From assembly GCF_030732065.1 (NCBI RefSeq), contig NZ_JAVBHX010000004.1:62001-126000 (forward strand): a stretch of 64,000 bases of DNA, given 5' to 3'. The translations under genes were made by a program, and so were the position numbers. The stretch comes from Oceanimonas aquatica (lineage in GTDB: Bacteria > Pseudomonadota > Gammaproteobacteria > Enterobacterales > Aeromonadaceae). This document shows positions 26,043 to 34,648 of the stretch, piece after piece. The first letter of the stretch is position 1. Each line of letters starts with the position of its first letter. The notes beneath the pieces are model-generated. The model was not told where the DNA came from and did no database searches. It saw only the letters and a list, made by a program, of their open reading frames with translations.

Positions 26043-26651
26043 TCACTCTTCCCGGTTTCGTTTAAGCCGGTTGAGGATGGGCGTTTCCTCGTTGTGATAC
26101 AGCCGGCTGATGTTGCGGTGGTGGCGAATGATGATCAGGCAGGACAGCAAGGCCACCGCCAGGGTGTATTCGGGCTTGATAAAGTACACGAACAAGGGCG
26201 CGAACAGGGCGGTGATCAGCGACGCCAGTGACGAATAGCCAAACAGGCCCAGGCTCACCAGCCAGGTCAGCAGCAACAGGCCGGCCATGTCCATGCCCAG
26301 CGGCAGCAGGGCGCCCAGTGCGGTGGCCACGCCCTTGCCGCCGCGAAAGTGAAAGAACAACGGAAACATGTGTCCCAGGCAGGCGGCCATGGCAATAAAG
26401 GCCAGATAAAGCGGGCTGATGCCGAGAAACCAGCCAAGGTACACGGGCAGGGTGCCCTTGAGAATGTCGAGCAGCAGTACCCACACGGCCGCGCTGCGGT
26501 TGCCGGTGCGCAGCACATTGGTGGCGCCGGGGTTGCCGGAACCGTGGGTGCGGGGGTCGGGAAGACGGTAGAGACGCGAGATCAGCACGGCGCTGGACAC
26601 CGAGCCTCCCAGATAAGCCAGTATGATCATGAACAGCGTAAGGGCGGTCAT
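26043..26651 (-). CDS. plsY: Acyl-phosphate:glycerol-3-phosphate acyltransferase PlsY
   Basis: A 202-residue inner membrane protein with five predicted helices. It makes lysophosphatidic acid from acyl-phosphate and glycerol 3-phosphate at the start of phospholipid synthesis. The three family motifs are visible: [20 protein letters not shown] near residue 16, [12 protein letters not shown] near 37, and [15 protein letters not shown] near 102, carrying the Ser, Asn and Lys residues of the active site. It ends with a charged tail ([10 protein letters not shown]). Position between tsaD and folB is the same as in E. coli. The ATG at 26651 starts at the first membrane helix. Confidence 0.96.
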   Translation of the reverse strand: MTALTLFMIILAYLGGSVSSAVLISRLYRLPDPRTHGSGNPGATNVLRTGNRSAAVWVLLLDILKGTLPVYLGWFLGISPLYLAFIAMAACLGHMFPLFFHFRGGKGVATALGALLPLGMDMAGLLLLTWLVSLGLFGYSSLASLITALFAPLFVYFIKPEYTLAVALLSCLIIIRHHRNISRLYHNEETPILNRLKRNREE

Positions 26652-26755
26652 CTCGCGGTTTATACCCCGGGTTCAATCCGTTATGATGGCGCGCTTAACA
26701 AGGCCTCACGGCCTGCTCGCCAAAGACAGCCACAGCTTAACAGAAGACGAAGACG

Positions 26756-27124
26756 ATGGATAAAGTGTTTGTGCAAGGCCTTGAGGTATTAACCACCATA
26801 GGTGTTTACGAGTGGGAAAAGGGCATTCGGCAGAAGATCCGTTTTGATCTGGAAATGGGTTACGACAACCGTCCGGCGGCCGCGGGCGACGACATCAGCT
26901 GCGCCCTCGACTACGCCACCCTGTCCCAGAAGGTGACCGCCTATGCCGAGCAGAACCATGTGGAGCTGGTGGAAACCATGGCCGAGCACATAGCGCGACT
27001 GATCCTGACCGAATTCCCGGTGCTGTCGGTCAGGGTGCGGCTCACCAAACCCGCCGCCGTGCCCAATGCCGCCGGGGTGGGCGTGGAAATCGAGCGTTTC
27101 GCCTGCCGCAATCTTCAGGGCTGA
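26756..27124 (+). CDS. folB: Dihydroneopterin aldolase FolB
   Basis: A 122-residue enzyme of folate synthesis that cleaves or epimerises 7,8-dihydroneopterin. MDKVFVQGLEVLTTIGVYEW at the start includes the substrate-binding Glu region. YATLSQKVTAYAEQNHVELV and ETMAEHIARLIL follow, and LTKPAAVPNAAGVGVEIER carries the catalytic Lys. Length and motifs match E. coli FolB, which has 122 residues. It is divergent from plsY and is followed 63 bases later by uppP in the same direction, the E. coli order. Confidence 0.96.
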   Translation: MDKVFVQGLEVLTTIGVYEWEKGIRQKIRFDLEMGYDNRPAAAGDDISCALDYATLSQKVTAYAEQNHVELVETMAEHIARLILTEFPVLSVRVRLTKPAAVPNAAGVGVEIERFACRNLQG

Positions 27125-27187
27125 CGTCATTTCATTGTCATTCCTCGCCGTTATACTGACATCATTCTTGTTTCAGAGAACGGTGCC

Positions 27188-27988
27188 ATGGAAGTACATG
27201 CCATTCTGCTGGCCCTTATTCAGGGCCTGACCGAGTTCCTTCCCGTTTCCAGCTCTGCCCATCTGGTATTGCCTTCAGTGTTACTGGGCTGGCCCGATCA
27301 GGGCATGGCCTTTGACGTGGCCGTGCACCTGGGCAGCCTGCTGGCGGTGCTGTATTACTTTCGGCACGAAGTGCGCATCATGGCACTGAGCTGGTGGGCA
27401 TCGCTGCGCGGTGGTGGTCACAATGCCGAGTCGAAACTGGCCTGGGGCATAGTGCTGGCCACGGTGCCCGCCTGCGTGGTGGGGCTGCTGCTGGGGGATA
27501 TCATTAGCGCCTACCTGCGTTCGGGCTGGGTGATCGCCGCCGCCACCATGGTGTTTGGCCTGCTGTTGTGGTGGGCGGATCGCATCGCCCGCCAGTGCAA
27601 GAACGAATATCAGACCGGCTGGCGTGGCGCCCTGATATTGGGCTGTGCCCAGGCGCTGGCCCTGATCCCCGGCACTTCGCGCAGCGGCATTACCCTCACC
27701 GCCGGCCTGATGCTGGGGCTTACCCGGCAGGCGGCGGCGCGGTTTTCCTTTTTAATGTCGATTCCGGTGATTTTGCTGGCGGGCAGTCACCAGGCCACTG
27801 GCCTGGTGGGCAGTGGGGCGGTCATGTCGTGGCCGGCGGTGACCCTGGGTGTGCTGGTGTCGTTTGTCAGTGCGCTGGCCTGCATTCACCTGTTTCTGAG
27901 CCTGCTCAACCGCCTGGGCGTGCTGCCCTTTGTACTCTACCGGCTGGCCCTGGGCGCGGTGCTGATCGGCGTATTGAGTCAGGCCTGA
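27188..27988 (+). CDS. uppP: Undecaprenyl-diphosphatase UppP (BacA)
   Basis: A 266-residue inner membrane enzyme that removes a phosphate from undecaprenyl diphosphate to recycle the lipid carrier for peptidoglycan and other envelope polymers. The two signature motifs are present: [20 protein letters not shown] near residue 15, with the catalytic Glu and Ser, and [20 protein letters not shown] near residue 160. About eight hydrophobic helices are visible. Overproduction gives bacitracin resistance in E. coli, hence the older name BacA. Its last 10 bases overlap the end of the convergent cca gene. Confidence 0.96.
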   Translation: MEVHAILLALIQGLTEFLPVSSSAHLVLPSVLLGWPDQGMAFDVAVHLGSLLAVLYYFRHEVRIMALSWWASLRGGGHNAESKLAWGIVLATVPACVVGLLLGDIISAYLRSGWVIAAATMVFGLLLWWADRIARQCKNEYQTGWRGALILGCAQALALIPGTSRSGITLTAGLMLGLTRQAAARFSFLMSIPVILLAGSHQATGLVGSGAVMSWPAVTLGVLVSFVSALACIHLFLSLLNRLGVLPFVLYRLALGAVLIGVLSQA

Positions 27989-29208
27989 AGCAATTGCGCC
28001 AGGCGTTCCCGTCTGGCTTCACGAATGGCCTCGCCAATGGCGGGGCCTTTCAGTCCCTGAGCCACAAAGGGCCGGGCGGTAATTTGCTTCAGCTCCTGCA
28101 GCCACTGCCATAACCGCTCCCGCTGGGGATAGGGCCGGCGCTCAAAGCCGGTGCGGCCCTGCAAATCCGCCTGAGCGCACAGCAACAGCTCGGCAAAACG
28201 GTCCGGCTTGCGCCAGGCGTCGGTGTGATCCAGCAGTTCCAGCACGGTGTGGGCCTGCTGCGGGGCGGGCTCGGCCAGCCGGTGCAGGCAGATATGCCAG
28301 CGGCTCATCAGTACCGCCAGCTCCTTGTGCTCGGTGGGTACCTTCAGCCGCTCGCTCAAGGCTCGAATGGGGGCCACACCCAGTTCACCGTGATGGTGGT
28401 GGCTGGGCCAGTGATCGGGCGGCGTCAGCGCCTTGCCCAGGTCGTGGCACAGGGCGGCATAGCGGCAGGGCAGAGTGGCGCCCAGTTCGGCGGCGCGCTT
28501 GAGCACCATCATGGTGTGCAGGCCGGTGTCGATCTCCGGGTGCCAGGTTTTGGGGCCGGGCACGCCAAACAGGGCATCCACTTCCGGAAACAGCACCGCC
28601 AGGGCGCCGCAGTCGCGCAGCACCTCAAAAAAGACCTGCGGGTTGTCGCTGGCCAACGCCTTTTCGGTTTCTTTCCATACCCGCTCGGGCGTGAGCGCAG
28701 AGAGCTCGCCGCTGTCGGCCATTTGCGTCATCAGCGCCTGAGTTTCCCGGGCAAGAGTAAAGCCCAGATGGTAAAAGCGGGCGGCAAAGCGGGCTACCCG
28801 CAGCACCCGCAGCGGATCTTCGCCAAAGGCCTCGGACACATGGCGCAGCACTCGGGCGTGAATGTCGGCCACGCCACCATAAGGATCAACCAGCTCGCCG
28901 TCGTCGTTTTGAGCGATAGCGTTGATGGTGAGATCCCGCCGGCGCAGATCTTCTTCCAGCGTGACCTCGGGGCCGAAGTCGCAGATAAAGCCGGTGTAAC
29001 CGGTGCCGGCCTTGCGCTCGGTGCGGGCGAGGGCGTACTCCTCCTTGCTTTGCGGGTGCAGAAATACCGGAAAGTCCTTGCCCACCTGGGTGTAGCCAAG
29101 GTCGAGTAATTGCGCGGGAGTGGCGCCCACCACCATGTAGTCCCGCTCCGTTACCGTCAGGCCCAGCAGTTCATCCCTGACCGCGCCCCCCACCAGATAG
29201 ATTTTCAA
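27979..29208 (-). CDS. cca: Multifunctional CCA-adding tRNA nucleotidyltransferase
   Basis: A 409-residue enzyme that builds or repairs the 3' CCA of tRNAs. The nucleotidyltransferase head is [16 protein letters not shown], then ERDYMVV and the [15 protein letters not shown] block. The tRNA-binding neck follows, and an HD phosphohydrolase domain has [15 protein letters not shown] with HHHHGELG near residue 255, as in E. coli-type CCA enzymes. I chose the TTG at 29208, because GGGGAGAG precedes it by eight bases and homologues begin MKIYLVGG. The ATG at 29226 has no ribosome site. It overlaps uppP by 10 bases at the 3' end. Confidence 0.93.
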   Translation of the reverse strand: MKIYLVGGAVRDELLGLTVTERDYMVVGATPAQLLDLGYTQVGKDFPVFLHPQSKEEYALARTERKAGTGYTGFICDFGPEVTLEEDLRRRDLTINAIAQNDDGELVDPYGGVADIHARVLRHVSEAFGEDPLRVLRVARFAARFYHLGFTLARETQALMTQMADSGELSALTPERVWKETEKALASDNPQVFFEVLRDCGALAVLFPEVDALFGVPGPKTWHPEIDTGLHTMMVLKRAAELGATLPCRYAALCHDLGKALTPPDHWPSHHHHGELGVAPIRALSERLKVPTEHKELAVLMSRWHICLHRLAEPAPQQAHTVLELLDHTDAWRKPDRFAELLLCAQADLQGRTGFERRPYPQRERLWQWLQELKQITARPFVAQGLKGPAIGEAIREARRERLAQLLQA

Positions 29209-29258
29209 CGCCCGCTCTCCCCACATGCAAAACGGCCATTATAGCGACTGAAAGTGAA

Positions 29259-29378
29259 AAAGGCGCTTCAGCGCCTTTGAGAATCATTTTCGGTTGGCAG
29301 ACCCCCTCCCGGCCTCCTCCTTGACCAAGGGGGAGGGGCTAAGTTTTCCCTCCCCTTGTTAAGGGGAGGGGTAGGGTG
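29259..29378. repeat. Intergenic hairpins between cca and putA
   Basis: Three hairpins lie here: AAAGGCGC-TTCA-GCGCCTTT (29259-29278), an imperfect CTCCTTG-ACC-AAGGGGGAG near 29315-29333, and CCCTCCCCTT-GTT-AAGGGGAGGG (29348-29370). The last two are of the CCTCCCC/GGGGAGG type, dispersed in many bacterial genomes. One or more probably end the putA transcript. No gene was seen. Confidence 0.5.
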
Positions 29379-29387
29379 GGGTTGTCA

Positions 29388-32300
29388 TCACCCTTCACCC
29401 AGCGACAGCAGGGTGGCGTTACCACCGATGGCGGTGGTGTTGTTGGTGATGGTCTTTTCGGTAATGAACCGGGTCAGGTAGTGGGGGCCGCCGGCCTTGG
29501 GGCCGGTGCCGGACAGGCCGCGGCCACCAAAGGGCTGCACGCCCACCATGGCGCCGATCTGATCCCGGTTGATGTAGACATTGCCCACCTCGGCCCGCTT
29601 GGCCACGTGCGCGGCGAACGATTCATTGCGGCTGTGTACGCCCAGGGTCAAACCGTAGCCGGTGGCATTGATGTCGTCGATAACCTTGTCGATGTCTTTC
29701 GCCCTGAAGCGCACCACGTGCAATATGGGGCCAAACTGCTCCTTGCTCAGTTCACCGATGCTGCCAACTTCCAGCGCCGTGGGGCGAAGGTAATAGCCGT
29801 TGGCGCAAGCCTCGCTCATGGGCGCTTCGGCAATCACCTTGTGGCCGGCGGCCTTCATGGCGTCCAGGTGAGCCTGCAGCCCGGCCTGAGCGTCGGCATC
29901 GATCACCGGGCCGACGTCGGTGGACCACAGCGCCGGATCCGCCACGCTCAGCTCCTGCATGGCGCCTTCCAGAATTTCCAGCACCCGGTCGGCAATGTCG
30001 TCCTGCAAATACAGTACCCGCAGCGCCGAGCAGCGCTGACCGGCACTCTGAAAGGCGGCGCGTAGCACGTCCCGTACCACCTGCTCGGGCAGGGCGGTGG
30101 AATCCACAATCATGGCGTTCTGGCCGCCGGTTTCCGCCACCAGCGGCACTATGGCGCCGCTGCGCTTGGCCAGGGTCATGTTAATCAACTGGGCGGTGTC
30201 GGTAGAGCCGGTGAAGCAGACCCCGGCAATGCGCGGATCCTGGGTGAGTGCCGCGCCCACGGTAGCGCCGTCGCCGGGCAGCAGTTGCAGCACATCGCCG
30301 GGAATGCCGGCCTGGTGGGCCAGGGTCACCGCCAGGTGGGCGATGAGGCTGGTCTGCTCGGCGGGCTTGGCCAGCACGGTATTGCCGGTGATCAGGGCCG
30401 CACTGACCTGACCGAGAAAGATCGCCAGGGGAAAGTTCCAGGGACTAATGCACACAAAGGGGCCGCGGCCCTGCGCCTGCAGCAGGTTAAGCTCGCCGGT
30501 ATAGCCGGGCAGCTTGGTGGGCTCATGCATCATGCGGCGGCCTTCATTGGCGTAATAACGGCAGAAGTCCACCGCCTCGCGCACCTCGTCGATGCCATCC
30601 TGCAGCAGCTTGCCTGCCTCCCTGGTGCACAGCGAGATAAACTCGGCGCTGTGGCTTTCAAGCAGATCCGCCAGTTTTTCCAGGGCCTGAGCCCGGGTTT
30701 CCACCGGCGCATCACGCCAGCCCTTGAATGCCGCCTGGGCATGAGTGATGGCCTGCTCGACCGTGGCCTGGTCGGCAAACACCACTTCGCCCACCTGCTG
30801 TGCCCGGTTCTGCGGGCTGATAACCGGGCGCTTTTCCCCGCTTATCACTTTGCCGCCCACCAGCGGTGCGGCCTGCCAGCTTTTACCGGCGAGCTGTTCC
30901 AGCTTCCGGAACAGGGGGGTGCGGACCGCTTCGATGTTCAGGTTGAAGCCGGCCGAGTTTTTGCGATCGGCAAAAATGTCGTGGGGCAGGGGGATCTTGT
31001 CGTTGGCCAGACTGTGGCACTCCCGCAGGCTGGTTACCGGATGGGTGATCAGGCTGTCGATAGGAGTGTCGGGGTCCACCAGCTTGTGCACGAACGAGGT
31101 GTTGGCGCCGTTTTCCAGCAGCCGGCGCACCAGATAGGGCAGCAGATCCTTGTGGGCGCCCACGGGCGCGTAAATGCGGCAGTTAAGGCCGGGGTTGTCT
31201 GCCAGCACGGCATCGTACAGCTCTTCCCCCATGCCGTGCAGGCGCTGGAATTCATAGCGGCGCTGGCCGGCCATGTTGAGCACGGCCACTACCGTGTGGG
31301 CGTTGTGGGTGGCAAACTGCGGATAAATGGCGCCTTCGGTGGCCGCGCTCAGCAGGTAGCGGGCGCACACCAGGTAGGCCACATCGGTGCCCGCCTTGCG
31401 GGTATAGACGGGGTAGCCGTCGAGCCCAGCCTGCTGGCTGTGCTTGATTTCGCTGTCCCAATAGGCCCCTTTTACCAGCCGTAACGGAATTTCATCGCCC
31501 TGCTCCCGGGCCAGGGCGGTAAGCCAGCACAGCACCGGCAGGGCGCGCTTGGAGTAAGCCTGCACCACCAGCCCCAGGCCGCCCCAGCCTTTATTGACGT
31601 CGCTGCGATAGAGCTTTTCAAACAGCTCGAGGGACAGCTCCAGCCGGTCCATTTCTTCCGCATCGATGGTGATGAACACATCGAGTTTGCGGGCGGTTTC
31701 CAGCAGCCCTTGCACGGTGGCGTACAGCTCGGTCAGCACCCGCTCGCGGTTGGCTTCTTCGTAGCGTGGGTGCAATGCCGACAGCTTGATGGAAATGGAC
31801 GGGCGGGGCACGGCCGGGTTGTTGAGCTTCTCGCCGCCCACGGCGGCAATGGCGCTGGCGTAGTCGGCCCGGTATTTTTCGGCGTCGTCGGCGGTCATGG
31901 CGGCCTCGCCGAGCATGTCGTAGGAGTGGGTGTAGCCCTGCTCCCGGGACTTGCGACTGGCCTTGAGCGCCTCAGAGATAGAGCGTCCCAGCACAAACTG
32001 CTTGCCCATGATTTTCATGGCGCCGTACATGGCCGAGCGCACCACCGGCTCGCCCAGACGGTTGATCATGCGGCTGAGCACGTTGGCCGGATTGCCGTCG
32101 AGTTTCTTGTCCATGCGCACGATGCGGCCGGTGAGCATCAGGCCCCAGGTGGAGGCGTTCACCAGGGTGGAGTCACTCTGGCGAAAGTGCTTTGCCCAGT
32201 CGGCACCCGAGAGCTTGTCCTTGATCAGCTCATCCGCAGTGTGGCTGTCGGGAATACGCAGCAGGGCCTCGGCCAGGCACATCAGAATAATGCCTTCCTG

Positions 32301-32555
32301 GGTATCCAGGCTGTATTGCTGCAAAAAGGCGTCAATACCATCGCCGCCGTCACTGTCTTCCCGCACCCGCGTCACCAGCCGACGCGCCTGATCTTCCAGT
32401 TGTGCCATGTCCGGGCCCGAAGCGGGCACTTGCTCCAGCAGCCGGGCCAGCCAGGCGCTTTCATCCACCGCGTAGTTCTGGGTGATGTCCTGACGCAACG
32501 CGGCCAGATCGGAAGGACGGTAATCGGGGGCAAAAACATTGGCGACAGTAAACAT
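29388..32555 (-). CDS. putA: Bifunctional proline dehydrogenase/L-glutamate gamma-semialdehyde dehydrogenase PutA
   Basis: A 1055-residue fused enzyme that oxidises proline to glutamate. The FAD-dependent proline dehydrogenase barrel spans about residues 170-480, with IPLRLVKGAYWDSEIK and FQRLHGMGEELYDAV. The NAD-dependent aldehyde dehydrogenase spans about 560-1010, with CISPWNFPLAIFLGQVSAAL, VAETGGQNAMIV and the catalytic Cys842 in SAGQRCSALR. The N-terminus (MFTVANVFAPDYRPSDLAAL) lacks the ribbon-helix-helix DNA-binding domain of E. coli PutA, which represses its own gene. This form therefore should not be self-repressing, and another regulator is likely. AGGA lies eight bases before the ATG. 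Confidence 0.96.
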   Translation of the reverse strand: MFTVANVFAPDYRPSDLAALRQDITQNYAVDESAWLARLLEQVPASGPDMAQLEDQARRLVTRVREDSDGGDGIDAFLQQYSLDTQEGIILMCLAEALLRIPDSHTADELIKDKLSGADWAKHFRQSDSTLVNASTWGLMLTGRIVRMDKKLDGNPANVLSRMINRLGEPVVRSAMYGAMKIMGKQFVLGRSISEALKASRKSREQGYTHSYDMLGEAAMTADDAEKYRADYASAIAAVGGEKLNNPAVPRPSISIKLSALHPRYEEANRERVLTELYATVQGLLETARKLDVFITIDAEEMDRLELSLELFEKLYRSDVNKGWGGLGLVVQAYSKRALPVLCWLTALAREQGDEIPLRLVKGAYWDSEIKHSQQAGLDGYPVYTRKAGTDVAYLVCARYLLSAATEGAIYPQFATHNAHTVVAVLNMAGQRRYEFQRLHGMGEELYDAVLADNPGLNCRIYAPVGAHKDLLPYLVRRLLENGANTSFVHKLVDPDTPIDSLITHPVTSLRECHSLANDKIPLPHDIFADRKNSAGFNLNIEAVRTPLFRKLEQLAGKSWQAAPLVGGKVISGEKRPVISPQNRAQQVGEVVFADQATVEQAITHAQAAFKGWRDAPVETRAQALEKLADLLESHSAEFISLCTREAGKLLQDGIDEVREAVDFCRYYANEGRRMMHEPTKLPGYTGELNLLQAQGRGPFVCISPWNFPLAIFLGQVSAALITGNTVLAKPAEQTSLIAHLAVTLAHQAGIPGDVLQLLPGDGATVGAALTQDPRIAGVCFTGSTDTAQLINMTLAKRSGAIVPLVAETGGQNAMIVDSTALPEQVVRDVLRAAFQSAGQRCSALRVLYLQDDIADRVLEILEGAMQELSVADPALWSTDVGPVIDADAQAGLQAHLDAMKAAGHKVIAEAPMSEACANGYYLRPTALEVGSIGELSKEQFGPILHVVRFRAKDIDKVIDDINATGYGLTLGVHSRNESFAAHVAKRAEVGNVYINRDQIGAMVGVQPFGGRGLSGTGPKAGGPHYLTRFITEKTITNNTTAIGGNATLLSLGEG

Positions 32556-32897
32556 GGCGAGCGTCCTGATGTTGCGAATGAAAATGGCCTGATCCCAGGC
32601 CGTTGAATGCCCGTAATGTATACGATTTTCTCGTAACCAAAAAGATAAAGATCACGTAATGGCAGATAGATCACTGTTTTGTAGCAGTTTGTGGCCGTCA
32701 GTCATCTTTTTAACTCTTTTGGTACGTCACTTTCGTATACGAAATGGAGCGTGTTTTCTGGAATGACTATAGTTCATGGTGCCGCTCCGGTGCCGGGATC
32801 ATGCTTGAGAAGGTGGCAAGCCGGGTCTCGAGCGGTACTTGCCTGTGGATCAGTGCCCCCTATAATGCTCGCTCATTTTGTTTTTGGTATTCCGGCC
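32556..32897. other. 342-base divergent regulatory gap between putA and the membrane protein gene
   Basis: No gene is supported here. It contains TACGA-TTTTC-TCGTA (32621-32635) near the putA side, the perfect palindrome TTTCGTATACGAAA (32731-32744), and a good plus-strand promoter at 32839-32866. The first two share the string TATACGA and may be related regulator sites. Confidence 0.5.
32839..32866 (+). promoter_or_regulatory. Sigma-70-like promoter TTGCCT-16-TATAAT
   Basis: TTGCCT (32839-32844) and TATAAT (32861-32866) have a 16-base spacer. Transcription would begin near 32873. This excludes the in-frame ATG at 32865, which overlaps the -10 element, as the start of the next gene. Confidence 0.6.
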
Positions 32898-33866
32898 TTG
32901 AAGTATCAACGTCTTCCCAAGGGGCACTTTGCCCTGTTCGTGATTTATCTCATCACCGGCGCCTCCATCGCCGCGTCCATGGTGTTTTCCCTGCTGTTGT
33001 TTCTGTCCCTGGATCAGGGCCCGCTGATGAAGGTGATGTTCGGCGGCCTGGCACTGGTGTTTGAGGTGGGCAAGTTCTACATCTGGTACGAGATGGGGGA
33101 GCGGCTCAACCGCCGGGATCGGCTGGGGGCCGGCAAGGCGCTGTGCTTCTATGGCATTCTGGCGGCGCTGTCCATTGCCGGCAGTGTTGGCGGCATTAAT
33201 GCCGCGACCAACACCCTGCTGCAGGGCGACAAGGCGCGGGCCGCCCTGGTGCAAAGTTATGATGATCGCATTGCCGCCCTTGACCGGGAAATCGAGATCA
33301 ACGAACAGGCGGCCCAGGCCTATATCGAGATGGATCGCATCGCCACCGGCATGACCCGCATGCTCAAGCGCAATCAGGCGCTGATGGCGCAGCAGGACGA
33401 GCTGCGCCGGGAGCGGGATCAGGTCGCGGTGGAAAGTCAGGACTCGTTGATGGGGCTGATGAGCGGTCTGGCCGACGGCCTGGGCTGGCCGCTGTCGCGG
33501 GTTCAGTTTGGCATTGTGGCGGCGCTGTCGATGCTGCTCGACTTCTTTGCCGCCTTTTTTATCTCGCTGCTGGGTGAGGAAATTCGTTTTCGGCGTCATC
33601 ATCGCCTGCATGGCAGCGAGCCGGCGCCGGCACTGCCGCAACCCGAGCCGGTGGTCGAACCTGCCGAGCCCGTCGTGCGCCCCGACTATTATCACGAGCT
33701 GGTAGAGCGGCTGAAGGCGGGCGAGCTGCGCTGTGCCAAGGGGGCGGTGTCGGCGCTGCTGAACAAGTCAAAGGAAGAAGTGGAAGACATCTTTCACTGG
33801 CTGCAGCAGGACGGCGTGGTGTACCGCAAGCCCAACCGGCACTTTGCCCTGAACGACGCTGAGTAA
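32898..33866 (+). CDS. Unrecognised membrane protein with coiled coil and winged-helix-like C-terminus
   Basis: I do not recognise the family. Read from the TTG at 32898 it has 322 residues. Three hydrophobic helices come first (FALFVIYLITGASIAASMVF, VMFGGLALVFEVGKFYIWYE, LCFYGILAALSIAGSVGGIN). A charged coiled-coil stretch of about 80 residues follows, rich in Glu, Arg and Gln, then a fourth helix (FGIVAALSMLLDFFAAFFIS). A Pro-rich linker leads to a C-terminal 60 residues with LKAGELRCAKGAVSALLNKS and FHWLQQDGVVYRKPNRHF, which look like a small winged helix. A promoter at 32839-32866 supports the TTG start, since the ATG at 32865 lies inside the -10. It is divergent from putA and stands alone. 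Confidence 0.6.
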   Translation: MKYQRLPKGHFALFVIYLITGASIAASMVFSLLLFLSLDQGPLMKVMFGGLALVFEVGKFYIWYEMGERLNRRDRLGAGKALCFYGILAALSIAGSVGGINAATNTLLQGDKARAALVQSYDDRIAALDREIEINEQAAQAYIEMDRIATGMTRMLKRNQALMAQQDELRRERDQVAVESQDSLMGLMSGLADGLGWPLSRVQFGIVAALSMLLDFFAAFFISLLGEEIRFRRHHRLHGSEPAPALPQPEPVVEPAEPVVRPDYYHELVERLKAGELRCAKGAVSALLNKSKEEVEDIFHWLQQDGVVYRKPNRHFALNDAE

Positions 33867-33869
33867 ACA

Positions 33870-33900
33870 AAAAGCCGCTGGTAAACCCAGCGGCTTTTTT
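33870..33900. terminator. Terminator between the membrane protein gene and the SH3-domain gene
   Basis: AAAGCCGCTGG (33871-33881) pairs with CCAGCGGCTTT (33887-33897), followed by further T. The A-rich left side makes it usable for the convergent minus-strand gene too. Confidence 0.85.
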
Positions 33901-33933
33901 CATGCTTGGAACCAGTCCCCAATCCCTAAGGGA

Positions 33934-34548
33934 TCAGTTCATCCATCTGTCCTGACGCTTGCGGCGACGCAGGGGAATCATCGGCAGCACAAAGCCCAGC
34001 AGGGCGCCGGCACCGGCCACCAGACCGCCGTGCACCAGCCAGTCCAGACGCATTTGATGCTCACGGTCATCCATCAGGCTGGACAGGCGCTGATTCTCGG
34101 AAGAGAGCTGCTCGTGGCTGCTGCTGAGCTCGTTCAGGCGGGCGGTCAGGGTGGCCAGCTCCTGCTGCTGGCGCTCGATCAGATTGACCTTGTCGGCCAC
34201 GTCCTGGGCATGGCGCTCATCCACGCTGGCCAGCTGAGCCCTGGTATCGTTCAGCGCTTTTTCCAGCACCGGCAGGCGGGAGCGAAAGCTCTCCTCGGTT
34301 TGCAGAAAACGACCATCCATCCAGCCGGTGCGGCCCTCGGCGTCCTTTATCTGCACATACTCGGTGTCGTTATTCCGGCCGAGAAACTCCACCGTTTCAC
34401 CGGAATTGATGGAGCCTATAATGCGGTACTGGTTGCTGGGGCCGGCATGCAGAAAGGCATAAACGTCATCGGAAATGTAACGGGTGGCGGCGCTGGCCTG
34501 GCTCACCCAAAACAGGCTGCACAACAGCAGCAGAAATTTTGCTTTCAC
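33934..34548 (-). CDS. SH3 domain-containing envelope protein, YgiM type (TIGR04211)
   Basis: A 204-residue protein with a signal peptide (KFLLLLCSLFWVSQASAATR). A bacterial SH3 domain follows at about residues 25-85, with YAFLHAGPSNQYRIIGSINS and TEYVQIKDAEGRTGWMDGRF. Next come a coiled coil of about 80 residues and a C-terminal membrane helix (GGLVAGAGALLGFVLPMIPL) with a basic end. This matches E. coli YgiM, which also sits next to cca, though here putA and one more gene intervene. Such SH3 domains often bind peptidoglycan or envelope partners. The GTG at 34548, with AAGGA eight bases before, was chosen because the signal peptide begins there. Confidence 0.85.
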   Translation of the reverse strand: MKAKFLLLLCSLFWVSQASAATRYISDDVYAFLHAGPSNQYRIIGSINSGETVEFLGRNNDTEYVQIKDAEGRTGWMDGRFLQTEESFRSRLPVLEKALNDTRAQLASVDERHAQDVADKVNLIERQQQELATLTARLNELSSSHEQLSSENQRLSSLMDDREHQMRLDWLVHGGLVAGAGALLGFVLPMIPLRRRKRQDRWMN

Positions 34549-34648
34549 CTGAAAAATCCTTGGGGCTCTTGTAGTGAGGCCATGGTAATGGCGAGGGGCG
34601 GGAAGGACAAGAACAAGGGGCGCAAGGCCCCCTGGTATTCGAGTGGTA

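Noticed and set aside
32691-32897. N-terminal extension of the membrane protein gene
   Set aside because: The frame is open, but the segment contains the palindrome and promoter and has no signal or conserved residues. The ATG at 32865 overlaps the -10 element.
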